Assembly: GCA_002500135.1 (NCBI GenBank)
Contig: DLSM01000012.1
Coordinates: 24,941 to 82,201 of the forward strand
Length of the DNA stretch: 57,261 nucleotides
Origin: Christensenella sp. UBA7862
Lineage (GTDB): Bacteria; Bacillota; Clostridia; Christensenellales; UBA1242
Direction of reading: 5' to 3'
Below the pieces are notes generated by a model, which had not been told where the DNA came from, did not search any database, and saw only the letters and a list, made by a program, of their open reading frames with translations. Shown piece by piece: positions 35,237-43,403 of this stretch (positions within the stretch are counted from its first letter, which is position 1; each line of letters starts with the position of its first letter). A program made the translations under genes and the position numbers.

Positions 35237-35601
35237 TCAACTTTCCTCCTTAGTATTCTAACTCATTAAATTTCTTATATTCTTTTTCCTCTCACAAAAA
35301 GTACAGATATGCAAACTCAAAGCAAAATTGACGTTTTTAAAACAAAAAACATAAATAATTGCCAATTTGCATGCAATTTTCAAAAATCTAACAATAAAGA
35401 AAAAATCAACAGAAACACAAGCGTTTTAGAATAGATTTTTGCCACGAGAAAGATAAGATTTTTGAATATATTTTTTAGCACTTCACGCAAGAGAATTTCA
35501 AGATAAAATTGAAGAAATAAATTAAGTTAAAATACTTGAAATTTTGTTAGTATTTTTGTCAAATAATAATTGCCTAAATGCTGATATTTCCTAACGATTG
35601 T

Positions 35602-35630
35602 ATTATATCATATATGCAAAAAATTACCAA
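35602..35630 (-). promoter_or_regulatory. Sigma-A promoter of the giant gene
   Basis: On the minus strand, TTGGTA (35625-35630) and TATAAT (35602-35607) are 17 bp apart. The predicted transcription start near 35595 leaves an AT-rich leader of about 360 nt before the giant gene's ATG. Weaker promoter-like pairs lie closer to the gene, so the start site is not certain. Confidence 0.6.
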
Positions 35631-35727
35631 ACAAAATACGCATATTTTCGCCAAATTTTACTTATTTTTTCCATAATTTTTATGCAAAATTTCCCCTTAT
35701 TATTACGCTCAATTTTACCCCAAAAGC

Positions 35728-35760
35728 TTATCCACAATTTCCCCTCATTTTTGTGCATAA
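35728..35760. promoter_or_regulatory. Inverted pair of DnaA-box-like 9-mers
   Basis: TTATCCACA (35728-35736) and, on the other strand, TTATGCACA (35752-35760) both match the DnaA-box consensus TTATNCACA. They form an inverted pair with a 15-bp spacer in the long AT-rich gap upstream of the giant gene's promoter. Two boxes alone do not make an origin. A regulatory site for DnaA or for another protein reading a similar word is possible. Confidence 0.45.
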
Positions 35761-35925
35761 CTTTTCTTTTTTTTATCAACATTTTATAGCACAAAACATC
35801 ATGAAATTATTGTAAAAACATTATTTAAACGTCAATTTGAGGACAATTTAACTATCCTAAAAATTTCATAAATAATTAAAACAAATAAAGTAGTATAAAA
35901 AGTAGAATTTTAATATAAGAGCCAC

Positions 35926-35971
35926 AATGAAAAGGTTTATATCGTTTCCCCGCATTTATGGTCTTTTCATT
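35926..35971. repeat. Inverted repeat AATGAAAAG / CTTTTCATT
   Basis: Perfect 9-bp arms (35926-35934 and 35963-35971) with a 28-nt loop lie within the 1.1-kb gap between enolase and the giant gene. There is no T run, so it is not a standard terminator. The rest of the gap (35237-36347) holds no convincing gene; the short frames there have no ribosome binding site. Confidence 0.4.
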
Positions 35972-36030
35972 CTATTCTTTGTATATTTCAACTCATCCTC
36001 ATTCACATTCAACAAAAAAGCAAAAAAAAC

Positions 36031-36119
36031 ACTTTTCGACCGCTCATTCGGCACAATATAATATTACTTTTTACTTTACAAGCAGACATTATTTCATATA
36101 TGCATATACTTTTCGACCG
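36031..36119. repeat. 12-bp direct repeat ACTTTTCGACCG, two copies
   Basis: Exact copies lie at 36031-36042 and 36108-36119, starting 77 bp apart. Each is followed by a CGG word: the second copy gives the perfect small hairpin CCGA-ATAA-TCGG, and the first gives an imperfect one. The GC-containing words stand out in very AT-rich DNA, which suggests protein-binding sites. Confidence 0.45.
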
Positions 36120-36175
36120 AATAATCGGACCTTTCAAACTCAGCATTATGAATAAAAATCAACAAATACCATATG

Positions 36176-36232
36176 GTCGCTTTTATATCAAAACTATATT
36201 TGCTACATGCCAGTTTTCAAGTCGCTTTTATA
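36176..36232. repeat. 12-bp direct repeat GTCGCTTTTATA, two copies
   Basis: Exact copies lie at 36176-36187 and 36221-36232, starting 45 bp apart, just beyond the enolase terminator. Together with the neighbouring ACTTTTCGACCG pair they make a small cluster of repeated GTCG/CGAC-containing words. Confidence 0.4.
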
Positions 36233-36250
36233 AAATTACAGCATAAAAAA

Positions 36251-36284
36251 AAGACATTATCTTTTGAAACGTAGATAATGTCTT
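36251..36284 (-). terminator. Intrinsic terminator of enolase gene
   Basis: On the minus strand, an 11-bp stem (AAGACATTATC / GATAATGTCTT) with a 12-nt loop is followed directly by a run of eight T. It lies about 64 nt downstream of the enolase stop codon. Confidence 0.88.
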
Positions 36285-36347
36285 CATGTTTTATTTCTTT
36301 CAGCCAAGATAATCGCTATCTTTCGCTTATATTGCATATTTAAGCAA

Positions 36348-37655
36348 TTATTTCAAGTTAAAAAACGCATCTTTCCCAAGGTAACACGCATTGTCGCCTA
36401 GTTCTTCTTCAATTCTTAGAAGTTGATTATATTTTGCCACTCTATCGGTTCTTGAAGGAGCCCCAGTTTTAATTTGTCCAGCGTTTGTCGCCACAGCAAC
36501 ATCAGCAATTGTTGTATCTTCAGTTTCCCCACTTCTATGACTTACAACAGCAGTCCACCCCGCTCTGTTTGCCATTGATATAGCATCCAAAGTTTCTGAC
36601 AATGTTCCAATTTGATTGAGTTTTATAAGCACAGAATTTGATACGCCAAGTTCAATTCCCTTTGCAATTCTCTTTGTGTTTGTAACAAATAAGTCGTCAC
36701 CAACAAGTTGAATTTTCTTTCCAAGTCTTTCTGTCAGTTCTTTCCAACCGCCCCAATCTTCCTCTGCAAGCCCATCTTCAAGGGAAACAATAGGATATTT
36801 CTTGACCATTTCTTCCCAATATGCAATCATCTGATTCCTATCAAATAGTTTCTTCGTTTTCCAGAAATAATACTTGCCATTTTCACCTATTTTTGCCGCT
36901 TCTTCAAACATTTCTGTTGCCGCTGCGTCAACGGCGATGCAAATATCTTTCCCTGCCTTATATCCTGCTTTTTCAATCGCTTTTACAATATATACAAACG
37001 CTTCTTCATCACTTTTTAGATTTGGAGCAAAGCCGCCTTCGTCACCGACTCCAGTAGAATACCCTTCTTCTTTAAGCACAGCCTTTAAGTTGTGGAAAGT
37101 TTCGACACACATTCTTAGTGCAGTCTTAAAATCTTTTGCTCCCACTGGCATAATCATAAATTCTTGAATATTTACGGAATTATCCGCATGTTTTCCCCCA
37201 TTTAGAATGTTCATCATAGGAACAGGCAATGTGTGAGCGTCTGCCCCACCAATATAGTTGTAAAGCGACAACCCAGAAAGCATTGCTCCGAGTTTTGCAC
37301 AAGCAAGCGACACACCAAGTATAGCATTTGCACCAAGATTTCCCTTGTTTGGAGTTCCGTCAAGGTCTATCATTGTTTGGTCAATAGCCATTTGGTCAAA
37401 AACATTCATACCAATAACAGCATCTGCTATAACTGTATTAACATTTTTCACTGCTTTTTCAACCGATTTGCCCATATAATAGGACTTATCTCCGTCACGA
37501 AGTTCCACCGCTTCAAATGAGCCGGTTGACGCCCCAGATGGAACACTTGCACGGGCGGTTTTGCCTTGAGCAGACACCTCAACCTCAACAGTTGGGTTGC
37601 CACGGCTATCAAGTATTTGTCTTGCAAACACATCTTCTATTGAAATATAATTCAT
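36348..37655 (-). CDS. eno: Enolase (phosphopyruvate hydratase)
   Basis: Cytosolic glycolytic enzyme converting 2-phosphoglycerate to phosphoenolpyruvate with Mg2+. The 435-residue length is typical. Visible signatures are GNPTVEVEV near the N terminus, GASTGSFEAVELRDG (substrate loop), NILNGGKHADN, EDGLAEEDW (metal ligands), GDDLFVTN, the catalytic-lysine signature IKLNQIGTLSETLDAI and SHRSGETEDT. The ATG at 37655 is chosen because AGAGG lies 5 nt upstream; a GTG six bases earlier would sit on top of that site. It is monocistronic, with its own promoter and terminator. The leader contains a short stem (ACCTC/GAGGT) that could mask the ribosome binding site. Confidence 0.98.
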   Translation of the reverse strand: MNYISIEDVFARQILDSRGNPTVEVEVSAQGKTARASVPSGASTGSFEAVELRDGDKSYYMGKSVEKAVKNVNTVIADAVIGMNVFDQMAIDQTMIDLDGTPNKGNLGANAILGVSLACAKLGAMLSGLSLYNYIGGADAHTLPVPMMNILNGGKHADNSVNIQEFMIMPVGAKDFKTALRMCVETFHNLKAVLKEEGYSTGVGDEGGFAPNLKSDEEAFVYIVKAIEKAGYKAGKDICIAVDAAATEMFEEAAKIGENGKYYFWKTKKLFDRNQMIAYWEEMVKKYPIVSLEDGLAEEDWGGWKELTERLGKKIQLVGDDLFVTNTKRIAKGIELGVSNSVLIKLNQIGTLSETLDAISMANRAGWTAVVSHRSGETEDTTIADVAVATNAGQIKTGAPSRTDRVAKYNQLLRIEEELGDNACYLGKDAFFNLK

Positions 37656-37789
37656 ATACACCTCTATTTTGCAGGAGGTTAGCGATTATCTTTTTTTTAA
37701 AAAATCACAGAAAAGTATATTTAAAACACAATTTTTCAACAACTTTTATAGATAAATCACTACCTCTTGCGGACTTTTTAAACGACAAT

Positions 37790-37817
37790 ATTATATCACA
37801 TTTTGCCCATGTAACAA
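37790..37817 (-). promoter_or_regulatory. Promoter of enolase gene
   Basis: Minus-strand TTGTTA (37812-37817), a 16-bp spacer and TATAAT (37790-37795). This predicts an untranslated leader of about 130 nt. Confidence 0.6.
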
Positions 37818-37862
37818 ACAAAAATGACAAGCAAATCAAATTTACTCGTCATTTTATTTGTT

Positions 37863-38780
37863 TTATCTTGCAGATTCCTCTTCTTCAAATTTAATGGTAA
37901 TTGTCCCACTTTTCCCACTAAGTTGTTGTTCCACCATAAGATTCATTACAATATCAATCATATTTTGTATTCTGTCGCCATATAATTCACAAAATATATG
38001 ATATTCTTCTTCAGTTTCAATTTTTAATCCCAAATGGTCACTTAACATCTGCGCAGCAATAGGCCTTATCTGCTCATCAATGATTTGAAAATCCACATTA
38101 AATTTTTGATGCATAGGGTTAATTCCGTTATCTTCACACCAGTTGACTTTCCCATATTCTATAATATCATTCTTGTCAAATCCAAAATGCTCTTTTTGCA
38201 TTGAATTAGGGATATCTTCCATCGCCCAATCATATTCTATTTCGCTAAGTTCTCTTAATCTTTGATTGTATTTTTTTAAACATTTCACAGCCATTGCATA
38301 AAGTGCGACATAGGAGATAAGTGTAACACTAGAAACAATTTTAGCATTGTCTGCCAAGTTATTAAGATAAGCAATTCTCTGTTCTTGGGTTGGAAGAGCG
38401 AGCAACATTGGCTCAATATCCTTTTCCTTTACTCCAAGAAATTTCAACTTCTTAAGCGTGTTTCTAAATTCATTATCCAAGTTTTCGTTTGTGTTTTGTT
38501 CTGTCTTTATACTGTCAAAAAATATCTTCGTCCTACCCTTTGTTGCAAGGTCTGCAGAAACTCCTTGCCCAAGACTTATTCCCAGCGAAGCAGCCGCAGC
38601 CGCAGCATAAAAAATAAATGCTCTAAATCTTCTTTTAACATTTTTAAGTCTTCCCGCAGTTTCTTGAGCAAAAAAGCAATCTTTAAGTTCATCCAACTGG
38701 CCTTCCTTTTCCAAAAAGTCATATTGATTTGAACTGAGCATAAAAGTTCGCCCCGACTTCGCTTTGTAATCTCTAAACAT
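37863..38780 (-). CDS. Hypothetical protein with two membrane segments
   Basis: A 305-residue protein that I do not recognise. A basic N-terminal region (RLKNVKRRFRAF) precedes an Ala-rich hydrophobic segment at about 52-72. A soluble loop rich in charged residues follows, then a second hydrophobic stretch at about 145-165 (VSSVTLISYVALYAMAV), then a largely acidic soluble C-terminal half ending in EEEE. The ATG at 38780 has GGAG about 6 nt upstream, overlapping the stop of the preceding gene, so the two are translationally coupled. It is probably a membrane protein with cytosolic ends; no catalytic motif is visible. Confidence 0.75.
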   Translation of the reverse strand: MFRDYKAKSGRTFMLSSNQYDFLEKEGQLDELKDCFFAQETAGRLKNVKRRFRAFIFYAAAAAASLGISLGQGVSADLATKGRTKIFFDSIKTEQNTNENLDNEFRNTLKKLKFLGVKEKDIEPMLLALPTQEQRIAYLNNLADNAKIVSSVTLISYVALYAMAVKCLKKYNQRLRELSEIEYDWAMEDIPNSMQKEHFGFDKNDIIEYGKVNWCEDNGINPMHQKFNVDFQIIDEQIRPIAAQMLSDHLGLKIETEEEYHIFCELYGDRIQNMIDIVMNLMVEQQLSGKSGTITIKFEEEESAR

Positions 38781-38788
38781 TTTTTCTC

Positions 38789-39223
38789 CTATCTTGTTGG
38801 TTCTTGTTCTTCCATATTGGCGTATGGGTCAAAGCGATTGTGTTCACCAACCACATAAGCCCCTTCGTAGTCACGATATTTATACACATTTGCCCAAACA
38901 GAAGAATCTTCGTATTTGTCTTCTTTCCAATCTTTCAAAAGTTCGGCAACATTTTTTGTTCCCTTTTCTGCCTTTTTTGTGGAATAAAGCCTTCCGCCAA
39001 CACCAATAAGCCCCATAAGCGCCATAGCACCAGCACAAAAAAGGCAATCAGCCTTACTTTCCACCATTTTTGATGCATATAAGAAAGCAGGGGTTGTTAA
39101 AAGAGAGCCAGCAATAAGCCCATTGAAGAATGATTTGCAGTTTTTTGCTTGCTTAACAATAGCAGTCCTTTTTCTTACCTCTTTTTCATAAATTTCATTT
39201 TTTTGTTCGTCAGTCAATCTCAT
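38789..39223 (-). CDS. Hypothetical membrane protein
   Basis: A 144-residue protein of unknown function, first gene of a two-gene operon. A charged N-terminal helix (about 1-28) precedes two closely spaced hydrophobic segments at about 31-48 and 55-75, with a Cys-containing turn (ADCLFCAG). A hydrophilic C terminus follows. The start is supported by GGAGAGGG before the ATG and a good promoter upstream. The hairpin topology, like that of the next gene, suggests that the two products act together at the membrane. Confidence 0.75.
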   Translation of the reverse strand: MRLTDEQKNEIYEKEVRKRTAIVKQAKNCKSFFNGLIAGSLLTTPAFLYASKMVESKADCLFCAGAMALMGLIGVGGRLYSTKKAEKGTKNVAELLKDWKEDKYEDSSVWANVYKYRDYEGAYVVGEHNRFDPYANMEEQEPTR

Positions 39224-39262
39224 TTTCCCTCTCCTTTATAGAAATCTCTTAATTTCAAGGAA

Positions 39263-39291
39263 AGTATATCACAGTATAATATGTTTTTCAA
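39263..39291 (-). promoter_or_regulatory. Promoter of the two-gene membrane-protein operon
   Basis: Minus-strand TTGAAA (39286-39291), a 17-bp spacer and TATACT (39263-39268). It lies about 40 nt upstream of the first ATG, with a purine-rich ribosome binding site between. Confidence 0.65.
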
Positions 39292-39335
39292 TGGGCAATT
39301 TTCACAAAAATATGCACTAAAAAGGTGTTTTTAGA

Positions 39336-39375
39336 TAAAAAATCCACTTCAGACAATGAGCCGTCCAAAGTGGAT
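39336..39375 (-). terminator. Intrinsic terminator after typA
   Basis: Minus-strand stem ATCCACTT / AAGTGGAT (39368-39375 with 39342-39349) with an 18-nt loop, followed by a run of six T. It begins 7 nt beyond the typA stop. Confidence 0.8.
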
Positions 39376-39381
39376 AAAAAT

Positions 39382-41211
39382 TTATTTTGAATTTTTCTTT
39401 TTAAAATCTTCTCTGCCACGAATTGTGTGGTCAAGAGTTTTCTTTCTCATGCGAATACTCTTTGGAGTAATTTCCAAAAGTTCATCTTCGTCAAGCATGT
39501 CAAGATATTGTTCCAAACTTGGCTTTTGCACTGGTTCAAGTCGCAATGCGTCATCGCTTGCACTGGAACGTGTGTTTGTTAAGTGCTTTGTTTTGCAAAC
39601 ATTAACAACAATGTCATCAAGACGAGGGTTTGTCCCAACAATCATGCCGCCATAGACCTTTTCACCAGGTGTTATAAAGAGTTTTCCATGTTGTTGCGAG
39701 TAGAAAAGTCCATATTGAACTGCTTCGCCAGTTTCATAAGCCACAAGCATGCCATAATTTCTTCTTGAAAGGTTGCCTTTAAATTCTTCGTAGTCATAGA
39801 ATACGCTACTCATAATGCCTTCGCCATTGGTGTCCGTTAAGAATTGACTCTTATATCCAAAAAGTCCACGTGCTGGGATAAGATATTCAAGTCTTGTTCT
39901 GCCGTTGTGACTATGCATGCCCAAAAGTTCACCTTTTCTTGCCCCAAGAACGCTTATAACATTGCCTGTTTTGTCGTCTGGAAGGTCGATAACAAGTCGT
40001 TCGATTGGTTCGCATTTCTTGCCGTCAATTTCTTTATACAAAACTTTTGGCATACTCACTTGGAATTCGTATCCATCACGCCTTAAATTTTCCATAAGAA
40101 TTGAAAGGTGCATTTCGCCACGTCCCAGCACACGGAATGTGTCTGCGCTGTCTGTGTCAAACACTCGAAGGCTTAGGTCTTTCACCGCTTCTTTCATAAG
40201 TCTATCTCTAAGTTGTCTTGAGGTGCAATATTTACCTTCTTTCCCAGCAAATGGGCTGTTGTTAACCATAAAACTCATTTCAACGCTTGGCTCGCTGATT
40301 TTAACAAAATCAAGCGTCCTAACATTTTCTTTGTCACTCAAAGTGTCACCGACTGTAATGTTATCCGCCCCAGCGATACACACAATATCCCCAACTTTTG
40401 CTTCTTGAACTGGAAGACGTTTAAGCCCCACAAATTCAAACATGCTTTGAACTTTAAATGGAATATTTCTCTCTTGATTGTGGAAGTTTGTAACGACAAG
40501 GCTGTCATTGATGTGAAGTGTACCCGATTCAATCTTCCCAACTGCAAGTTTGCCTAAAAAGTCATTTTGTTCAGTTGAACTTACAAGCATTGCAAATGGT
40601 GAATTTTCATCACCACTTGGGCATGGAATGTGATTGATAATTGTTTCAAAAAGTGGGGTCATATCCTTGCCAGGGACATTTTTGTCAAGGCTTGCCGTTC
40701 CAAAACGAGCAGAAGCGTAAACAATAGGGCTATCCAGTTGCTCATCATTTGCATTAAGATCCAAAAGAAGTTCCAAAACTTCATCTGGCACTTCGTCAAG
40801 TCTGCTGTCTTTTCTGTCAATTTTGTTTATGACGATAATAATCTTTAAGTTAAGTTCCAAAGCCTTTTCCAGCACAAATCTTGTCTGTGGCATTGGACCT
40901 TCGTATGCGTCAACAACAAGCAACGCTCCGTCAACCATTTTAAGCACCCTTTCCACTTCGCCGCCAAAGTCAGCATGTCCAGGGGTGTCCACAACGTTAA
41001 CTTTCACATCTTTATACATAAATGAAGCATTTTTGCTCAAAATTGTAATTCCACGTTCACGTTCAAGAGCATTGGAGTCCATAATTCTGTCTTCAACTTC
41101 TTGATTTTGCCTAAAAGCACCACCTTGCTTTAAAAGTTCATTGACCAAACTTGTTTTGCCGTGGTCAACGTGTGCAATAATTGCTATATTTCTTACTTTC
41201 GTGTTTTCCAT
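39382..41211 (-). CDS. typA: Translational GTPase TypA/BipA
   Basis: A 609-residue ribosome-binding GTPase of the elongation-factor family. It is involved in 50S assembly, cold and stress adaptation. G1 is AHVDHGKTS, the effector region has RGITILSKN, G3 is DTPGHADFGGEVERV and G4 is NKIDR. Domains II, III and V and the C-terminal TypA-specific region follow (for example GRGEMHLSILMENLRRDG). Length and order match the family. The ribosome binding site AAGGAG overlaps the stop of the upstream MBL-GNAT gene, so the two genes form an operon with a 9-bp gap. Confidence 0.97.
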   Translation of the reverse strand: MENTKVRNIAIIAHVDHGKTSLVNELLKQGGAFRQNQEVEDRIMDSNALERERGITILSKNASFMYKDVKVNVVDTPGHADFGGEVERVLKMVDGALLVVDAYEGPMPQTRFVLEKALELNLKIIIVINKIDRKDSRLDEVPDEVLELLLDLNANDEQLDSPIVYASARFGTASLDKNVPGKDMTPLFETIINHIPCPSGDENSPFAMLVSSTEQNDFLGKLAVGKIESGTLHINDSLVVTNFHNQERNIPFKVQSMFEFVGLKRLPVQEAKVGDIVCIAGADNITVGDTLSDKENVRTLDFVKISEPSVEMSFMVNNSPFAGKEGKYCTSRQLRDRLMKEAVKDLSLRVFDTDSADTFRVLGRGEMHLSILMENLRRDGYEFQVSMPKVLYKEIDGKKCEPIERLVIDLPDDKTGNVISVLGARKGELLGMHSHNGRTRLEYLIPARGLFGYKSQFLTDTNGEGIMSSVFYDYEEFKGNLSRRNYGMLVAYETGEAVQYGLFYSQQHGKLFITPGEKVYGGMIVGTNPRLDDIVVNVCKTKHLTNTRSSASDDALRLEPVQKPSLEQYLDMLDEDELLEITPKSIRMRKKTLDHTIRGREDFKKKNSK

Positions 41212-41220
41212 AATCTCTCC

Positions 41221-42480
41221 TTATTCAAACTCCCACTCCCAAATGCAGTTTTCAGACACATGTCTTTCGCCCTTATCGTCATAATATGTGGAAGTTGTTA
41301 TTTCTTGCAGTTTTACGCCTAAAGTTTCAAACACAGTCCTTGTGCCAAAATCTGTTGGGTCGCATGTCAAATAAAGTCTTGTCGCTTCATGATATTGTGC
41401 CACTTTTTTTATAAGTTGGCAACATTCATATTCAAGCGATTTAAAATTGTAATCTCTGTCAAACGTCATATACACATTGCCCGCATGACCTTTTATGTCG
41501 TTTGGAATGACGCTATAACTCACTCTGCCAATGATAAGTGATGATCCACGTGGGCAAACGTCAAAATAATATGTTGGAGTTTTGTATGCCGAGCCTTTGT
41601 GAGCGGTGGAAGACAAAACTAAGTCAACAATCTGTCCTTCCACACGACCAAACATTTTCCTTGATTTGTCAAAATCAATTTGCACAACAGGTGCTGGGTC
41701 TTTATGAAGTGTCCAAAAGTCAAATGGCACTTTGTCGTTAGAGTCAATAATAGTCAGTTCTTTTGGAATGTTTATTCTTCCAACGGAATAGTCATATGCT
41801 TGACTTGTTAGGTGGCATGGAAATATTGTGCATTTATTCTTATATTTCTTCATAAGTTCAATGCCGTCAATAATGTTGTAGTGCTTGTGGCTGACATCTG
41901 TCCCCGCCATATCCACAAAAGCAAGGTCACTCATGTCAATCATTTTTTTCATGTTGTCACACATGCATGTGTCACCCGTAAACGACACCACTTTGCCAGT
42001 AGATTTTTCCTTAAACACATAGCCATAATCTTCAATAGAGCCATGGTCCATTTTCATTGAAGTTATTTCAAAGTCCTCAAATTCAAACTTGTCCATTTTT
42101 GAAGCGTCAACAAAAGTCACATATTTATCAAATTTCAACTTTTCATAAGACACATCGCCCCAGCCAAGTCTGCAAACTTCCTTAATTCTATCCTCGCCAC
42201 CAGGGGGGCAAATTATTGTAACTTTTAAGTCAGGTCTTTTGTCTGTTGCAAGTTTATCCATAAAGCATGGCAAATCAAAATAGTGGTCCATGTGATAGTG
42301 AGAAATTAAAATAAGTTTTATTTTTTGAATTTTCTCATGATGAAGATAACTATCTGACGTTTTGAGCAGTTGTTTAAGTGTCCCAAAGCCGCAGTCCATA
42401 AGGACATTGTCGTTTATAAGATAACTTGCACACGCTCTTCTTGTCCAAATGCACCCCGTGCCTAAAATTGTAATTTTCAT
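41221..42480 (-). CDS. Metallo-beta-lactamase fold hydrolase fused to a GNAT-like domain
   Basis: A 419-residue protein. Residues 1-280 are a ribonuclease-Z-like metallo-beta-lactamase domain. It starts MKITILGTGC and has the metal motif SHYHMDH, a later FTGDT aspartate and a FPCHLTS histidine, enough ligands for a two-metal site. Residues about 285-419 resemble the GNAT family whose members carry LxITCNPDNxxS; here the motif reads LYLTCDPTDFGTRTVFETLG, with a W-E-W-E-F end. The acetyl-CoA-binding loop (R/Q-x-x-G-x-G/A) is not seen, so the second domain may not transfer acetyl groups. The ribosome binding site AAGGAG lies 5 nt before the ATG. Substrate unknown; co-transcribed with typA. Confidence 0.85.
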   Translation of the reverse strand: MKITILGTGCIWTRRACASYLINDNVLMDCGFGTLKQLLKTSDSYLHHEKIQKIKLILISHYHMDHYFDLPCFMDKLATDKRPDLKVTIICPPGGEDRIKEVCRLGWGDVSYEKLKFDKYVTFVDASKMDKFEFEDFEITSMKMDHGSIEDYGYVFKEKSTGKVVSFTGDTCMCDNMKKMIDMSDLAFVDMAGTDVSHKHYNIIDGIELMKKYKNKCTIFPCHLTSQAYDYSVGRINIPKELTIIDSNDKVPFDFWTLHKDPAPVVQIDFDKSRKMFGRVEGQIVDLVLSSTAHKGSAYKTPTYYFDVCPRGSSLIIGRVSYSVIPNDIKGHAGNVYMTFDRDYNFKSLEYECCQLIKKVAQYHEATRLYLTCDPTDFGTRTVFETLGVKLQEITTSTYYDDKGERHVSENCIWEWEFE

Positions 42481-42498
42481 AATAACTCCTTCTTTCCC

Positions 42499-42524
42499 AA
42501 AAAAAGACTGCCACTAGGGCAATC
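42499..42524 (-). terminator. Intrinsic terminator after the sugar transferase gene
   Basis: Minus-strand stem GATTGCC / GGCAGTC (one G-T pair) with a 5-nt loop, followed by seven T. It lies 5 nt beyond the transferase stop and only about 20 nt before the MBL-GNAT ATG, so that operon may depend partly on readthrough. Confidence 0.75.
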
Positions 42525-42529
42525 TTCAT

Positions 42530-43291
42530 TTAGTCTGCACTCTTTTCTTGCAAATCAAAGTCTTCTTGTTCAGCAGCAACTCTGCCATGAGCAAGCCTTC
42601 TCTTTCTTGAGTCAACAAATGCTCGCTCCATTCTTTTTGCCCTAGTCTTTCCCGCATAATATTCGTCTTGTGTAATTTTCCCCACACGCAACAAATAGTC
42701 TGGATAATAATAATCTTGAATATCCTTTGTTCCGTCGTTTACGCCCTTTTTGCTAAGCACAACACCAACAGTTTTGAAAATGATTTTAAGGTCCATTCCA
42801 AAGGACATCTTGTCAACATAAACATCGTTATAAAACAGCACGCTTTCCCAAGTGTTATCAATTCTGCCGTTTACTTGAGCAAGCCCCGTAAGTCCAGGTT
42901 TCACATCAAAAGTTTTTGTGTCATCTGGGAAGAAAATCATATCTTCCACAAGTTTTGGTCTAGGCCCAATAAAGCTCATGTCGCCTTTTAGAATGTTGAA
43001 AAGTTGTGGAAGTTCGTCAAGGCTAGTTTTTCTTAGGAATTTTCCGAATTTTGTTATCCTTTGCGAGTCTGGCAAAAGGTTGCCATTTTTGTCGGTCTTA
43101 AAATTCATACTTCTAAATTTGTAGAACATAAATATTTTTCTATTTTTGCCAGGTCTTGGTTGTTTGAAAATAATTGGTCTGCCCACGCAAATAAGCACAA
43201 GCAAAGACAAAATAAGTAGCAGTGGTGACAAAACAGCAATCAACCCCGCCGAGAAAAATATATCAAAAAATCTCTTTAAGACCTTATACAT
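42530..43291 (-). CDS. Polyprenyl-phosphate sugar-1-phosphate transferase
   Basis: A 253-residue member of the bacterial sugar transferase family (WcaJ/PglC type). It moves a sugar-1-phosphate from a nucleotide sugar to undecaprenyl phosphate as the first step of surface glycan synthesis. One N-terminal membrane segment (about 8-34, FFDIFFSAGLIAVLSPLLL) is followed by the cytosolic catalytic core: KFRSM, the catalytic pair in TSLDELPQLFNILKGDMS, FIGPRPKLVED and PGLTGLAQVNGR. This is the minimal monotopic form without extra N-terminal helices. The C terminus is basic. The ATG at 43291 was chosen; a TTG two codons earlier is a possible alternative. No other glycan genes are adjacent, so the sugar is unknown. 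Confidence 0.93.
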   Translation of the reverse strand: MYKVLKRFFDIFFSAGLIAVLSPLLLILSLLVLICVGRPIIFKQPRPGKNRKIFMFYKFRSMNFKTDKNGNLLPDSQRITKFGKFLRKTSLDELPQLFNILKGDMSFIGPRPKLVEDMIFFPDDTKTFDVKPGLTGLAQVNGRIDNTWESVLFYNDVYVDKMSFGMDLKIIFKTVGVVLSKKGVNDGTKDIQDYYYPDYLLRVGKITQDEYYAGKTRAKRMERAFVDSRKRRLAHGRVAAEQEDFDLQEKSAD

Positions 43292-43403
43292 TTTCAAAAA
43301 ACCCTTTTAAACTTCAATTATTGACTTTCAAACAGTCTTTTAATTCTAAAAGAAATTCACAAGCCAAATTTTGAAAATTCAAAAATTCCTTTAGACGAAG
43401 TAT

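Noticed and set aside
35700..35800. Replication origin suggested by DnaA-like boxes in AT-rich DNA
   Set aside because: Only two boxes are present, and none of dnaA, dnaN, rpmH or par genes is near. A regulatory reading is kept as a weaker proposal.
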